A stretch of 64,000 nucleotides of DNA from Rhodoblastus sp. GTDB lineage: Bacteria; Pseudomonadota; Alphaproteobacteria; Rhizobiales; Beijerinckiaceae. This document shows positions 14,063 through 24,772 of this stretch, piece by piece; within the stretch, counting starts at the first letter, position 1; every line of letters begins with the position of its first letter. The notes under the pieces were generated by a model. It was given only the letters and a program-made list of their open reading frames with translations, was not told where the DNA came from and did not search any database. The DNA lies in contig NZ_JAGRPM010000070.1 of assembly GCF_019449565.1 (NCBI RefSeq), positions 1 to 64,000 on the forward strand. The letters are read 5' to 3'. A program made the position numbers and the translations under genes.

Positions 14063-16804
14063 ATGTCCGAGACTGCAATCAAACGCGGAGATCAAAGCCG
14101 GGCGCTTTGGATTTCGACCATCGCTTTCACCCTCTGTTTTGCGGTCTGGACGATTTTCGCCATCATCGGCATCCAGATCAAGAAAGACCTCGGCCTCAAC
14201 GAGACGCAATTCGGTCTGCTGGTCGGCACGCCGATCCTCACCGGCTCGCTGATCCGCCTGGCGCTCGGCGTCTGGACCGACCAATATGGCGGGCGGCGGG
14301 TTTTCACCGTCGTCATGCTCGCTGCGGCGCTGGCGACTTTCCTGCTGACTTACGCGCAAACCTATCCGCAATTCCTGCTGGCGGCGCTTGGCGTCGGCAT
14401 TGCGGGCGGCTCTTTCGCCGTCGGCATCGCCTATGTCTCGCGCTGGTATGAATCCGGCAAGCAAGGCACGGCGCTCGGCATTTTCGGCGCCGGCAATGTC
14501 GGCGCGGCGGTCACCAAGTTCTGCGCGCCCTTCGTGATGATCGCGTTCGGCTGGAAGGGCGTCGCCGAAGTCTGGGCGGCGGCCCTGGCCTTGATGGCGG
14601 TCGTGTTCTGGTTCACCACCAGCGAAGATCCGGTGGTGGCCGAGCGTCGCCGCACCGGCGTAAAGCCGCCGAGCGCCTGGCTGGAAATGGAGCCGCTGAA
14701 GAATGTCCAGGTCTGGCGTTTCGCGCTGTATTATTTCTTCGTCTTCGGCGCCTTTGTCGCGCTGTCGCTATGGCTGCCGCAATATCTGATCAAGGTCTAT
14801 GACGTCGATCTGAAGACGGCCGGCATGACCGCGGCGATGTTCTCGCTGCCCGCCAGCCTGTTCCGCGCTTATGGCGGCCATCTTTCCGACCGCTATGGCG
14901 CGCGCACGGTGATGTACTGGACCTTTATGGTCGGCGTGCTTTGCACCTTCATTCTGTCCTATCCGCCGACGGACTACATCGTCCATACGGCGCAGGGCGA
15001 CAAGGCCTTCCATCTCGCGATGGGCCTGCCTGGCTTCATCGTGACGATCTTCGTGCTCGGCTTTTTCATGGCGCTGGGCAAGGCTGCGGTCTACAAGCAC
15101 ATCCCGGTATATTATCCCAAAAATGTCGGCGCGGTCGGCGGCTTGGTCGGCATGATCGGCGGCCTTGGCGGCTTCGTGCTGCCCATCGCCTTCGGCGCCT
15201 TGTTCGACCTGACGGGCCTGTGGACCAGCTGTTTCATGCTGCTGTTCTTGCTCGTCTCGGGCGCGCTGGTCTGGATGCATTTCTCGATCCGCGCCATGGA
15301 GCGCGGCGCCGCGAGCGCCGTCGAACTGCAACGGCTGCCGCAGCTTCCCGAAATGCAGGAGGTCCACACGCCTGCGCATGTCGGCGCCTTGTCCGGCGCG
15401 GTGCTGCAGGATTGGCGCCCGGAAGACAAGAGCTTTTGGGACCAGACCGGCAAGGCGATCGCGCGCAAGAATTTGTGGCTGTCGATCCCCTCTTTGTTCC
15501 TGTCCTTCGCCATCTGGCAGGTCTGGTCGGTGGTCGTGGCGAAACTGCCTTTGGTCGGCTTCAAATTCTCGACCGATCAATTGTTCTGGTTGGCCGCTTT
15601 GCCGGGCTTGAGCGGCGCGACCCTGCGCATCTTCTATTCCTTCATGGTGCCGGTCTTCGGCGGCAGGCTGTGGACGACGCTGGCGACCTGGTCTCTGCTG
15701 ATCCCGGCGATCGGCATCGGCTACGCCGTGCAGAACCCCGACACGCCTTATGTCGTGCTGTTGATCCTGGCTTTGCTGTGCGGCTTCGGCGGCGGCAATT
15801 TCGCCTCTTCGATGGCCAACATCTCCTTCTTCTTCCCCAAGGCGGAAAAGGGCAATGCGCTGGCGCTCAATGCGGGCCTCGGCAATCTCGGCGTCAGCGC
15901 GGTGCAGTTCGTCGCGCCGCTGATCATCGCCTATGGCGTGTTCGGTTCGCTTGGCGGCGCGCCGCAGGTGGTCGGCGCGGCGGACAAGGCGACCCAGCTC
16001 TGGCTCCAGAACGCCGCCTTCATCTTCGTGCCCTTCATCGCTCTGTCGGCTTTCGCCGCCTGGTTCGGCATGAACGACATCGCCTCGGCCAAGGCCAGTT
16101 TCGCCGAACAGTCGGTGATCTTCACTCGCCGCCACAACTGGATCATGTGCGTCCTCTATACCGGCACCTTCGGCTCGTTCATCGGCTTTTCGGCGGGCTT
16201 CCCGCTGCTGAGCAAGATCCTGTTCCCGCAGGTCGACGCGCTGGCCTACGCCTTCCTCGGCCCGCTGGTCGGCGCGCTGGCGCGTTCGGGAACGGGCTGG
16301 GTCGCCGATCGCTGGGGCGGCGGGCGGGTCACGCTCGGCGTGTTCCTCGGCATGATCCTGGGCGTGCTTGGCGTGATCTGGTTCATCGGGGTCAAGGACC
16401 AGCCGGGCGCATTCTGGGGCTTCTTCGCCAGCTTCCTGTTCCTGTTCCTGATGACCGGGATCGGCAACGCCTCGACCTTCCAGATGATCCCCAACATCAT
16501 GCGCAAGGAGATTGCGCGGCTGGAGCCGCAGATGGACGCCGCCCAGCGCACGCGCCAGGCGGAGAAGGAATCCGCCGCGATCACCGGCTTCACCTCGGCG
16601 ATCGCCGCCTATGGCGCCTTCTTCATCCCGAAATCCTACGGCACGTCGATCTCGCTCACCGGCGGGGTGAGCGGCGCGCTCTGGGCCTTCTGTGGATTCT
16701 ACGTCATCTGCGTCGTGGTCACCTGGGCGGTCTACACCCGCAAGGGCGCGTTGCTCCACGACGTCGAGGGACGTCGGGCGGCCGCGCCGACGCCAGCAGA
16801 ATAA
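14063..16804 (+). CDS. narK: NarK1-NarK2 fusion nitrate/nitrite transporter
   Basis: This is a 913-residue fusion of two MFS nitrate/nitrite porter units, as known for Paracoccus-type NarK. Unit 1 (about 10-425) carries GVWTDQYGGRRVF and the nitrate-signature-like GAGNVGAAVTKFCAP. Unit 2 (about 465-895) carries GFGGGNFASSMANISFFFP and GNLGVSAVQFVAP. Each has about 12 hydrophobic segments. In Paracoccus the NarK1-like half acts as a proton symporter and the NarK2-like half as a nitrate/nitrite antiporter, which allows start-up and then exchange. ATG 14063 was preferred over TTG 14057. It is followed 33 bp later by narG and preceded by an FNR-type box, so it opens the nar operon. Confidence 0.95.
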   Translation: MSETAIKRGDQSRALWISTIAFTLCFAVWTIFAIIGIQIKKDLGLNETQFGLLVGTPILTGSLIRLALGVWTDQYGGRRVFTVVMLAAALATFLLTYAQTYPQFLLAALGVGIAGGSFAVGIAYVSRWYESGKQGTALGIFGAGNVGAAVTKFCAPFVMIAFGWKGVAEVWAAALALMAVVFWFTTSEDPVVAERRRTGVKPPSAWLEMEPLKNVQVWRFALYYFFVFGAFVALSLWLPQYLIKVYDVDLKTAGMTAAMFSLPASLFRAYGGHLSDRYGARTVMYWTFMVGVLCTFILSYPPTDYIVHTAQGDKAFHLAMGLPGFIVTIFVLGFFMALGKAAVYKHIPVYYPKNVGAVGGLVGMIGGLGGFVLPIAFGALFDLTGLWTSCFMLLFLLVSGALVWMHFSIRAMERGAASAVELQRLPQLPEMQEVHTPAHVGALSGAVLQDWRPEDKSFWDQTGKAIARKNLWLSIPSLFLSFAIWQVWSVVVAKLPLVGFKFSTDQLFWLAALPGLSGATLRIFYSFMVPVFGGRLWTTLATWSLLIPAIGIGYAVQNPDTPYVVLLILALLCGFGGGNFASSMANISFFFPKAEKGNALALNAGLGNLGVSAVQFVAPLIIAYGVFGSLGGAPQVVGAADKATQLWLQNAAFIFVPFIALSAFAAWFGMNDIASAKASFAEQSVIFTRRHNWIMCVLYTGTFGSFIGFSAGFPLLSKILFPQVDALAYAFLGPLVGALARSGTGWVADRWGGGRVTLGVFLGMILGVLGVIWFIGVKDQPGAFWGFFASFLFLFLMTGIGNASTFQMIPNIMRKEIARLEPQMDAAQRTRQAEKESAAITGFTSAIAAYGAFFIPKSYGTSISLTGGVSGALWAFCGFYVICVVVTWAVYTRKGALLHDVEGRRAAAPTPAE

Positions 16805-16837
16805 TCAAAACGCGAATCCAGATCTGGAGCTTGAGCG

Positions 16838-19800
16838 ATGAGCCACTTTCTCGACCGTCTGACCTTTTTCCAGAGGGCGCCACAGCCTTTCTCGAATGGG
16901 CATGGCGTCACCACCAATGAGGACCGCAGCTGGGAAGACGGCTACAGGAAGCGCTGGCAGCACGACAAGATCGTGCGCTCGACCCATGGCGTGAACTGCA
17001 CCGGCTCGTGTTCGTGGAAAATCTACGTCAAGGGCGGCATCGTCACCTGGGAGACGCAGCAGACCGACTATCCGCGCACACGCCCGGAACTGCCCAATCA
17101 CGAACCGCGCGGCTGCCCGCGCGGCGCCAGTTACAGTTGGTATCTCTATTCCGCCAACCGCGTGAAATATCCTCTCGTGCGCTCGCGCCTCGTTAAATTA
17201 TGGCGTGAGGCGCGGAAAGTTCAGCCGCCGGTCGCGGCGTGGGCGTCGATCGTCGAGGATCCGGCCAAGCGCGAGTCCTACACGACGAAGCGCGGTCACG
17301 GCGGCTTCATCCGCGCCAGCTGGGACGAGGTCAACGAGATCATCGCCGCCGCCAACGCTTATACCGTGAAGAAGCACGGCCCGGATCGCGTTATCGGCTT
17401 TTCGCCGATCCCGGCCATGTCGATGGTCTCCTATGCGGCCGGCGCGCGCTACCTGTCGCTCATCGGCGGCGCATGTCTCTCTTTCTACGACTGGTATTGC
17501 GACCTGCCGCCATCCTCGCCGCAAACCTGGGGCGAGCAGACCGATGTGGCGGAATCGGCGGATTGGTATAATTCCGGCTTCCTGCTGCTCTGGGGCTCCA
17601 ACGTACCGCAGACCCGCACGCCGGATGCACATTTCTACACCGAAGCCCGCTATCGCGGCGCCAAAAGCGCGGTGATCTGCCCGGACTATTCCGAAGCCGC
17701 GAAATTCGCCGATATCTGGGTCTCGGTGAAACAAGGGACCGATTCCGCCCTGGCCATGGCCTTTGGCCATGTCATCCTGCGTCAGTTCCATATCGATCGG
17801 CAGGTCGATTATTTCGTCGATTATTGCAAGCGCTACACCGACATGCCGATGTTGGTGCGGCTGGTCGAAAAAGACGGGCGTCTCATCCCTGACCGCTTTC
17901 TCCGCGCTTCCGATTTGGACGGGGCGCTGAACGAGACCAACAACGCCGAATGGAAGACGCTCGCCTTCGACGCCAAGAGCGGCGAACTGGTGGCGCCCAA
18001 CGGCTCCGTGGGGTTCCGCTGGGGCGAAAAAGGCAAGTGGAATCTCGAAGCCAAAAGCTCGGACGGGACGCCTGTCGATCTGATGCTGTCCTTGAAGGAT
18101 CGACAGCATGAACTGGCGGATGTCGCCTTTCCCTATTTCGGCAATATCGTCCACGAACATTTCGCCAGTTCCGATCACGCCAGCATATTGGAGCGGCGTA
18201 TTCCCGCGACGCGACTGAAGTCCGCCGAGGGCGAGGTTCTGGTCGCTTCGGTCTATGATCTCTTCCTCGCCAATTACGGTCTCGACAGAGGTTTTGGCGG
18301 CGACAATGTCGCCAGCAATTTCGACCAGAACATTCCCTATACGCCGGCCTGGGCTGAAGCGATTACGGGCGTGTCCCGCGACAAGATCGTTCAAGTCGCG
18401 CATGAGTTCGCGCTGAACGCCGAGAAGACCAACGGCCGCTCCATGGTGATCATCGGCGCGGGCATGAACCATTGGTTCCACTGCGACATGAATTATCGCG
18501 GCGTGATCAACATGCTGGTCATGTGCGGCTGCGTCGGCCAGTCGGGCGGTGGCTGGGCGCATTATGTCGGGCAGGAAAAACTGCGACCACAGGCCGGATG
18601 GGCGCCGCTCGCCTTTGCGCTGGATTGGGGCCGCCCGCCGCGTCAGCAGAACGGCACATCCTTCTTCTACGCCCATACCGATCAATGGCGCTACGAAACG
18701 GTCAACCCGAAGGACATCCTTTCGCCGACGGCGCCCGCCGGCCCGTGGGATGGCGCCCTGATCGACTATAACGTGCGCGCTGAGCGCATGGGCTGGCTGC
18801 CGTCCGCGCCGCAGCTCGAACAGAACCCTCTCACCCTCGCCGCCAAGGCGGCGGAGAAGGGTCTGGAGCCGAAGGATTATGTCGCGCAGGGGCTCGTTTC
18901 CGGCGAGTTGAAAATGTCCTGCGAGGACCCGGACAATCCGAAAAACTGGCCGCGCAACCTGTTCGTCTGGCGCTCCAATCTGCTCGGCTCGTCGGGCAAG
19001 GGCCACGAATATTTCCTCAAGCACCTGCTAGGCACTTCGCATGGCGTGCTGGGCAAGAATCTCGGCGAGGAGGGCCGCGCCAAGCCGCAAGAAGTCGCCT
19101 GGCGCGAGCAGGCGCCGGAAGGCAAGCTCGACCTGTTGGTGACGCTGGATTTCCGCATGTCCACGACCTGCGTCTATTCCGACATCGTGCTGCCGACCGC
19201 CACCTGGTACGAGAAGGACGATCTCAACACCTCGGACATGCATCCCTTCATCCATCCGCTCGGCGCGGCGGTGGATCCGGCGTGGGAGTCGCGCTCGGAC
19301 TGGGAAATCTACAAAGGCATCGCCAAGGCCTTTTCAAAGGTCGCGCCCGAAGTGCTCGGCGTCGAGAAGGACATCGTGTTGACGCCGATCATGCACGATT
19401 CCCCCGGCGAGATCGCGCAGGCGCTCGATGTCAAGGATTGGAAGAAGGGCGAGTGCGCCGCGCTTCCCGGCAAGACCATGCCGGCGGTGACGGTCGTCGA
19501 GCGCGACTATCCCAATATCTACCAGCGTTTCACCTCGCTCGGCCCGTTGATGGACAAGGTCGGCAATAATGTGAAGGGCATCTCCTGGGAGACGGGCGAG
19601 GAGGTCGAGCACTTAAAACATCTCAACGGCGTGGTTCTCGAGGACGGCGCCGCGAAGGGACTGGCGAAAATCAACACCGCCATCGACGCAGCTGAAGTCA
19701 TACTTATGCTGGCGCCGGAGACCAATGGCGAGGTCGCGGTGCGCGCGTGGGAGGCGCTGTCCAAGGCGACGGGCCTCGAACACGCCCATCTCGCCTTGCC

Positions 19801-20602
19801 GAAGGAAGACGAGAAAATCCGCTTCCGCGACATTGTCGCACAGCCGAGAAAAATCATTTCGGCGCCGACCTGGTCGGGGCTCGAAAGCGAGCATGTCTGC
19901 TACAATGCCGGCTACACCAATGTGCATGAGCTGATCCCGTGGCGCACGCTGACCGGGCGCCAGCAGCTCTATCAGGATCATCTGTGGATGCGCGCCTTCG
20001 GCGCCGGCCTTTGCGTCTATCGCCCGCCGATCGACACGCGCGCGATAAAACCGGTGATCGACAAGCACCCCAATGGCGAGAAGCAGATCGTCCTGAACTT
20101 CATCACGCCGCACCAGAAATGGGGCATCCACTCGACCTATACCGACAATCTGCTGATGCTCACCTTGTCGCGCGGCGGGCCGATCGTCTGGATCAGCGAG
20201 GTCGACGCCAAACAGGCCGGGCTGGTCGATAATGACTGGATCGAAGCCTATAATTCCAACGGCGCTCTGGTCGCCCGCGCGGTGGTGTCGCAGCGTGTAA
20301 AGCAGGGCATGTGCCTGATGTATCACGCGCAGGAAAAGATCGTGAACGTGCCGGGTTCGGAGACCACGGGACGGCGCGGCGGCATCCATAATTCGGTGAC
20401 GCGCGTGGTGCTCAACCCGACCCATATGATCGGCGGCTACGCCCAGCAGGCCTATGGTTTCAACTATTACGGCACCATCGGCACCAACCGCGACGAATTT
20501 GTCATCATCCGCAAATTGTCGAAGGTCGATTGGCTCGAAAAGCCGTTCGACGAAAGCAAACATGGCGCATCGCGCGGTCCGCTCACCACTGCGGCGGAAT
20601 AG
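16838..20602 (+). CDS. narG: NarG, catalytic subunit of respiratory nitrate reductase
   Basis: NarG reduces nitrate to nitrite at a bis-MGD molybdenum centre on the cytoplasmic face of the membrane complex NarGHI. The 1254-residue protein has the FS0 [4Fe-4S] ligands His50, Cys54, Cys58 and Cys93, matching H49/C53/C57/C92 of the E. coli enzyme. The segment [16 protein letters not shown] provides the Mo-coordinating Asp region. The C-terminal molybdopterin-binding domain (from about 1080) is present. There is no twin-arginine signal beyond the vestigial N-terminus usual for NarG. It is 11 bp before narH. Sequence is full-length with all key residues, so the enzyme should be active. Confidence 0.97.
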   Translation: MSHFLDRLTFFQRAPQPFSNGHGVTTNEDRSWEDGYRKRWQHDKIVRSTHGVNCTGSCSWKIYVKGGIVTWETQQTDYPRTRPELPNHEPRGCPRGASYSWYLYSANRVKYPLVRSRLVKLWREARKVQPPVAAWASIVEDPAKRESYTTKRGHGGFIRASWDEVNEIIAAANAYTVKKHGPDRVIGFSPIPAMSMVSYAAGARYLSLIGGACLSFYDWYCDLPPSSPQTWGEQTDVAESADWYNSGFLLLWGSNVPQTRTPDAHFYTEARYRGAKSAVICPDYSEAAKFADIWVSVKQGTDSALAMAFGHVILRQFHIDRQVDYFVDYCKRYTDMPMLVRLVEKDGRLIPDRFLRASDLDGALNETNNAEWKTLAFDAKSGELVAPNGSVGFRWGEKGKWNLEAKSSDGTPVDLMLSLKDRQHELADVAFPYFGNIVHEHFASSDHASILERRIPATRLKSAEGEVLVASVYDLFLANYGLDRGFGGDNVASNFDQNIPYTPAWAEAITGVSRDKIVQVAHEFALNAEKTNGRSMVIIGAGMNHWFHCDMNYRGVINMLVMCGCVGQSGGGWAHYVGQEKLRPQAGWAPLAFALDWGRPPRQQNGTSFFYAHTDQWRYETVNPKDILSPTAPAGPWDGALIDYNVRAERMGWLPSAPQLEQNPLTLAAKAAEKGLEPKDYVAQGLVSGELKMSCEDPDNPKNWPRNLFVWRSNLLGSSGKGHEYFLKHLLGTSHGVLGKNLGEEGRAKPQEVAWREQAPEGKLDLLVTLDFRMSTTCVYSDIVLPTATWYEKDDLNTSDMHPFIHPLGAAVDPAWESRSDWEIYKGIAKAFSKVAPEVLGVEKDIVLTPIMHDSPGEIAQALDVKDWKKGECAALPGKTMPAVTVVERDYPNIYQRFTSLGPLMDKVGNNVKGISWETGEEVEHLKHLNGVVLEDGAAKGLAKINTAIDAAEVILMLAPETNGEVAVRAWEALSKATGLEHAHLALPKEDEKIRFRDIVAQPRKIISAPTWSGLESEHVCYNAGYTNVHELIPWRTLTGRQQLYQDHLWMRAFGAGLCVYRPPIDTRAIKPVIDKHPNGEKQIVLNFITPHQKWGIHSTYTDNLLMLTLSRGGPIVWISEVDAKQAGLVDNDWIEAYNSNGALVARAVVSQRVKQGMCLMYHAQEKIVNVPGSETTGRRGGIHNSVTRVVLNPTHMIGGYAQQAYGFNYYGTIGTNRDEFVIIRKLSKVDWLEKPFDESKHGASRGPLTTAAE

Positions 20603-20613
20603 GGAGAAGTTCG

Positions 20614-22140
20614 ATGAAAATCCGCGCACAAATCGCGATGGTGCTCAACCTCGACAAATGCATCGGCTGCCACACCTGCTCCATCACCTGCAAGAACGTG
20701 TGGACCAGCCGCGAGGGCGTCGAATACGCCTGGTTCAATAATGTCGAGACCAAGCCGGGCATCGGCTATCCCAAGGACTGGGAAAATCAAAAGAAATGGA
20801 ACGGCGGCTGGACGCGCAAGGCCGACGGCTCGATCGAGCCGAAGATCGGCGCCAAATGGCGGGTGCTGGCGAATATTTTCGCCAACCCCGACCTGCCGGA
20901 AATCGACGACTATTACGAACCCTTCACCTTCGATTACGAGCATCTGCAAAAGGCGCCGGAACTCGAAGCCTTCCCGACCGCGCGACCGCGCTCGCTCATC
21001 ACCGGCGAGCGGATGGAGAAGATCGAGGGCGGGCCCAACTGGGAGGAAATTCTCGGCGGCGAATTCTCCAAGCGCTCGGCGGATTATAATTTCGAGGGCG
21101 TACAGAAGCAGATGTACGGCGAGTTCGAAAACACCTTCATGATGTATCTGCCGCGCCTGTGCGAGCATTGCCTCAATCCGGCCTGCGTCGCCTCGTGCCC
21201 CTCTGGCGCGATCTACAAGCGCGAGGAGGACGGCGTCGTTCTGATCGACCAGGACAAATGTCGCGGCTGGCGCATGTGTGTCTCCGGCTGCCCCTACAAG
21301 AAGATCTATTACAACTGGTCGTCGGGCAAATCGGAGAAATGCATCCTGTGCTATCCGCGCCTCGAAGCGGGACAGCCGACGGTTTGTTCTGAAACCTGCG
21401 TCGGCCGCATCCGCTATCTGGGCGTGATCCTCTATGACGCCGACCGCATCGAGGCGGCGGCGAGCGAAAAGGATGAGAAAAAGCTCTATCAGGCGCAATT
21501 GAAGGTCTTCCTCGATCCCAATGACCCGGCGGTGATCGCGCAGGCGCGCGCCGACGGCGTGCCGGACGCCTGGCTGGAAGCGGCGAAGAGATCGCCGGTG
21601 TGGAAGATGGCGATGGATTGGAAGATCGCTTTCCCGCTGCATCCCGAATATCGCACCCTGCCAATGGTCTGGTACGTGCCGCCGTTGTCGCCAATCCAGT
21701 CGGCCGCCGAAGCCGGCAAGATGGGCATGGACGGCGCCATGCCGGACGTGAGGTCGCTGCGCATTCCGTTGCGTTATCTGGCCAATTTGCTGACGGCGGG
21801 GGATGAGAGGCCGGTGGCGCTGGGCCTTGAGCGCATGCTGGCGATGCGCGCTTACATGCGAAGCAAGACGATTGATGGCGTCATCGATGAAAAGATCGCG
21901 GCGCAGGTCGGAATGACGCCCGCGGAGATCGAGGAGATGTACCAGATCATGGCGATCGCCAATTACGAGGATCGCTTCGTCATTCCAACCGCGCATCGCG
22001 AATCGAGCGAGGATGCGCTGGAGTTGCGCGGCTCGTGCGGCTTCTCCTTCGGCAACGGCTGCTCCGGCGGCGAGACGCCGGTCAATCTGTTCGGCGGTCC
22101 GAAAAAACCGTCAGTGAAGACGCCGATGGAGGTCGAATGA
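20614..22140 (+). CDS. narH: NarH, iron-sulfur electron-transfer subunit of nitrate reductase
   Basis: NarH carries three [4Fe-4S] clusters and one [3Fe-4S] cluster that pass electrons from NarI haem to NarG. The 508-residue protein starts with the first cluster motif (C16, C19, C22, C26). It then has CEHCLNPACVASCP, and CRGWRMCVSGCP, where Trp replaces a cysteine as expected for the 3Fe-4S site. CILCYPRLEAGQPTVCSETC supplies the last group. ATG 20614 with GGGAGAAG upstream starts the homology; the open frame extends into narG but is not used. The stop overlaps the narJ start (ATGA). Confidence 0.97.
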   Translation: MKIRAQIAMVLNLDKCIGCHTCSITCKNVWTSREGVEYAWFNNVETKPGIGYPKDWENQKKWNGGWTRKADGSIEPKIGAKWRVLANIFANPDLPEIDDYYEPFTFDYEHLQKAPELEAFPTARPRSLITGERMEKIEGGPNWEEILGGEFSKRSADYNFEGVQKQMYGEFENTFMMYLPRLCEHCLNPACVASCPSGAIYKREEDGVVLIDQDKCRGWRMCVSGCPYKKIYYNWSSGKSEKCILCYPRLEAGQPTVCSETCVGRIRYLGVILYDADRIEAAASEKDEKKLYQAQLKVFLDPNDPAVIAQARADGVPDAWLEAAKRSPVWKMAMDWKIAFPLHPEYRTLPMVWYVPPLSPIQSAAEAGKMGMDGAMPDVRSLRIPLRYLANLLTAGDERPVALGLERMLAMRAYMRSKTIDGVIDEKIAAQVGMTPAEIEEMYQIMAIANYEDRFVIPTAHRESSEDALELRGSCGFSFGNGCSGGETPVNLFGGPKKPSVKTPMEVE

Positions 22141-22904
22141 TGAAAATCTTCAAGGCTCTGTCGGCCCTGCTCTCCTATCCGACGGCGGAATTCGTCGCGG
22201 CGCTGGAGGAAATCCGCGCGACGATTGAAAATGAGAAATTCATGCCCGCAACGGAGCGCGCGGCGTTGCTTCGTCTCGTCGACGATCTGCGCGGCCGCGA
22301 TCTCTATGATTTGCAGGAAAGTTACATCCTGCTGTTCGACCGCACGCGGTCGCTATCGCTGCACCTGTTCGAGCATGTGCATGGCGAAAGCCGCGATCGC
22401 GGCCAGGCCATGGTGGATCTGCGCGCGCTCTATGAGAGCAAGGGCCTCCTCGGCGCGGCCAATGAACTGCCCGACTTCACGCCTCTGTTCCTGGAGTTCC
22501 TCTCCACGCTCGAACCCGCCGAGGCGCTGCCTCTGCTCGGCGAACCGGCGCATGTCTTCGCGGCCCTGGCCGAACGGCTGCGCAAGCGCGCCTCGCTCTA
22601 CGAGGCCGTGTTCCGCGCCCTGGCGGCCATGGCGCAGGTTCAGCCCGACGCGGCCCTGCTCGCGGTTCTCCGCGCGGAGCCTGATCCCGAACCTGACGAT
22701 TTCGAGGCGCTGGACGAAGCCTATGAGGACGCGCCGGTGGATTTCGGCGCGCCGGTGGACGGCGATTGCGGCCACGACTCGCTCGCGGCGAAATTGCGCC
22801 AAGCCCGTCGCCCTGCGCCGGGCGTGGTCCAGGACAAGACGCCGCGCACAAATTTCACTTTTTCCCCTTCCCACCAAGCGACGGAGGACGGTCGTCATGG
22901 CTGA
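22137..22904 (+). CDS. narJ: NarJ, nitrate reductase assembly chaperone
   Basis: NarJ is a cytoplasmic all-helical chaperone (TorD family) that binds the NarG N-terminus and controls insertion of the molybdenum cofactor and FS0. The 255-residue protein begins MKIFKALSALLSYPTAEF and has the family segment LYDLQESYILLFDRTRSLSL with LFEHVHGESRDRGQAM, both diagnostic. The C-terminal 60 residues are acidic and then low-complexity, probably disordered. Two start codons are adjacent (ATG 22137 and 22140); both give essentially the same protein. It overlaps narH by 4 bp and narI by 8 bp, which implies coupled translation. Confidence 0.95.
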   Translation: MMKIFKALSALLSYPTAEFVAALEEIRATIENEKFMPATERAALLRLVDDLRGRDLYDLQESYILLFDRTRSLSLHLFEHVHGESRDRGQAMVDLRALYESKGLLGAANELPDFTPLFLEFLSTLEPAEALPLLGEPAHVFAALAERLRKRASLYEAVFRALAAMAQVQPDAALLAVLRAEPDPEPDDFEALDEAYEDAPVDFGAPVDGDCGHDSLAAKLRQARRPAPGVVQDKTPRTNFTFSPSHQATEDGRHG

Positions 22905-23601
22905 CTATGTCAATCACCTGCTGTTCGGCTGGTATCCCTATCTCTGCCTGACCGTGTTCCTGTTGGGGAGCTGGGTCCGCTTCGACCGCGAGCAATATAC
23001 CTGGCGCTCCGGCTCGTCGCAGCTTCTTCGCCGCAAGCAATTGATGTGGGGCTCTAACCTGTTCCATGTCGGCATATTGGTCATCTTCCTGGGCCATTGC
23101 GTCGGCTTGCTGACGCCCATCGCCATCTTCGACGCGCTCGGTATTTCGCATTCCTTCAAGCAGATGCTGGCGATCGTCGTCGGCGGAACAGCGGGCCTGA
23201 TGTGCCTTGTCGGCATCGTGCTGTTGACGCATCGGCGGCTGACCGATCCGCGCATTCGCGCGACGTCGTCCTTCAGCGACATCGCGATTCTGCTGATCCT
23301 GTTCGCGCAACTGCTGCTCGGCCTGTCCACCATCTTTGTGTCGCTCGGTCATCTGGACGGCCATGAAATGGTGAAATTCATGAACTGGGCGCAGGGCGTG
23401 TTGACGCTGCAGACCGACGCCTGGCTCAATGTCTCGGACGTCAGCCCGATCTTCAAGCTGCACCTCGTGTTGGGCATGACGATCTTCCTGCTCTTTCCCT
23501 TTACTCGACTCGTACACATCTGGTCTGCGCCCGTATGGTATTTCGGCCGTCAGGGCTATCAAATCGTGCGCAGCCGCAAGACGCTGCCGGCAGGGGAGTG
23601 A
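22897..23601 (+). CDS. narI: NarI, di-haem cytochrome b subunit of nitrate reductase
   Basis: NarI anchors NarGH to the inner membrane and oxidises quinol through two b haems. The 234-residue protein has five hydrophobic segments. The four haem-ligand histidines His57, His67, His189 and His207 fall at almost the same positions as H56, H66, H187 and H205 of E. coli NarI, in SNLFHVGILVIFLGHCVG and KLHLVLG...TRLVHIWS. ATG 22897 begins the homology and overlaps narJ. The quinol used is presumably ubiquinol, which fits the anaerobic ubiquinone genes nearby. Confidence 0.96.
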   Translation: MADYVNHLLFGWYPYLCLTVFLLGSWVRFDREQYTWRSGSSQLLRRKQLMWGSNLFHVGILVIFLGHCVGLLTPIAIFDALGISHSFKQMLAIVVGGTAGLMCLVGIVLLTHRRLTDPRIRATSSFSDIAILLILFAQLLLGLSTIFVSLGHLDGHEMVKFMNWAQGVLTLQTDAWLNVSDVSPIFKLHLVLGMTIFLLFPFTRLVHIWSAPVWYFGRQGYQIVRSRKTLPAGE

Positions 23602-23606
23602 CGACC

Positions 23607-24443
23607 ATGAGCGCCTGCGCCGCCGAAAAATTGGAAGCGTTCCCACGCCGTAAAAACGTTAGCGTCAATGGCGTGACGATTCCGCATCAGCTGATTGCGC
23701 GAGAGGCGCAGAACCATCGCGCCGGGACGCCCGCACAGGCTTTCGCGGCGGCAGGGCGCGCGCTCGCCATTCGTGAATTGTTGCTGCAAGAGGCGCGGCG
23801 GCTTGGTGTGACGCTCGCGCCGGAACAGGATGACGAAGGCAGGCGGGAGACGGATGAGGATGCGCTGATCCGCGCCCTGATCGCCCGCGCGACGCCACAG
23901 GACGCGCCGGACGAGGACAGTTGCCGCCGCTATTACGATAATAATTTGCGGCGCTTCCGCTCGGCCGATATCTACGAGGCCGCGCATATTCTCATCGCTG
24001 CAAACCCAGAGAGCGAGGCCACCGCGCAGGAGGCTGCGCGGGACTTGATTGTTGCTCTCAAGCGCGATCCGTCCGGCTTCGCCGGCGCCGCGCGCGCTTG
24101 TTCAGCCTGCCCCTCGCGCGAGAACGGCGGCAACCTGGGTCAGATCACGCGAGGCCAGATGGTTCCCGAGTTCGAGCGCGCGCTCTTCGCCATGGCGCCC
24201 GGAGACATATCGGACGAACCCGTGCGCACGCGCTTCGGCTATCACGTGCTGCGGCTCGATCGGAAGATCGAAGGCGTGACCCTGCCGTTCGAATTGGTGC
24301 GGGAGCGCATCTCAGCCTTTCTCGATGAAACGCGCGCTCGCCAGGCAATCGCCGGCTATATCGCCCATCTTGCCCAACAGGCGAAAATCGAAGGGATTGT
24401 CCTGTCGCCGGACAAGGCGGAAGACCAACGGAGCATGTCGTGA
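23607..24443 (+). CDS. Parvulin-type peptidyl-prolyl isomerase of the nar operon
   Basis: The 278-residue protein carries a PpiC/rotamase domain (about 128-232) with AAHILIAANP, NGGNLGQITRGQMVPEFERA and TRFGYHVLRLD, the standard parvulin motifs. The layout, an N-terminal helical region then rotamase, recalls NifM-like isomerases. No signal peptide is seen, so it is probably cytoplasmic and may help fold a nitrate reductase subunit. Similar genes follow narI in other denitrifying proteobacteria. ATG 23607 lies 6 bp after narI, and the stop overlaps the next start (GTGA). Client protein is inferred from position only. Confidence 0.88.
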   Translation: MSACAAEKLEAFPRRKNVSVNGVTIPHQLIAREAQNHRAGTPAQAFAAAGRALAIRELLLQEARRLGVTLAPEQDDEGRRETDEDALIRALIARATPQDAPDEDSCRRYYDNNLRRFRSADIYEAAHILIAANPESEATAQEAARDLIVALKRDPSGFAGAARACSACPSRENGGNLGQITRGQMVPEFERALFAMAPGDISDEPVRTRFGYHVLRLDRKIEGVTLPFELVRERISAFLDETRARQAIAGYIAHLAQQAKIEGIVLSPDKAEDQRSMS

Positions 24444-24772
24444 GCCTTGGCGAAATCCTGAGGCAATTCGACGACGAAAATTTCGTCGCGCGACTGCTTC
24501 CCGAACTCGGCGACGCGCAATGGCAGGAGCGCGCCTCGTCTGTCGCCGCCGAACATGGCGAAGCTTTGGGCGAGTACGCCAGCGCGTCGGTCGAGCGCTT
24601 TGCTTCGGGCGCCCAGGAAGAAGATTGGCTCTCGCTTGTGTCGGCGCTCAACCGCGCCGCAGACCCCGGAGTCGTCTGCCTGCGGCGGATGATGGACTGG
24701 GCGATCGCGCGCGACGGAAAGGAAACGAAATTTTGTGCGGCGCATAGGACTGGCGGCGGAGAAACCCCATGA
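24440..24772 (+). CDS. Small conserved-looking protein of unknown function in the nar operon (110 aa)
   Basis: The product is not recognised. It is an acidic, helix-favouring 110-residue protein (starts MSLGEILRQFDDENFVARLL) with no signal peptide or membrane segment and one late Cys. It starts with GTG 24440, overlapping the parvulin stop, and its own stop overlaps the DUF2478 start (ATGA at 24769). The tight coupling on both sides and the codon usage, like that of its neighbours, argue that it is real. A role in nitrate reductase assembly or molybdenum supply is a guess from position. Confidence 0.7.
   Translation: MSLGEILRQFDDENFVARLLPELGDAQWQERASSVAAEHGEALGEYASASVERFASGAQEEDWLSLVSALNRAADPGVVCLRRMMDWAIARDGKETKFCAAHRTGGGETP

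Noticed and set aside
14768..16920. Two frames of about 660 codons over narK
   Set aside because: Shadow frames of a GC-rich membrane protein gene, rich in Arg/Gln/Glu or Arg/Leu, without motifs.
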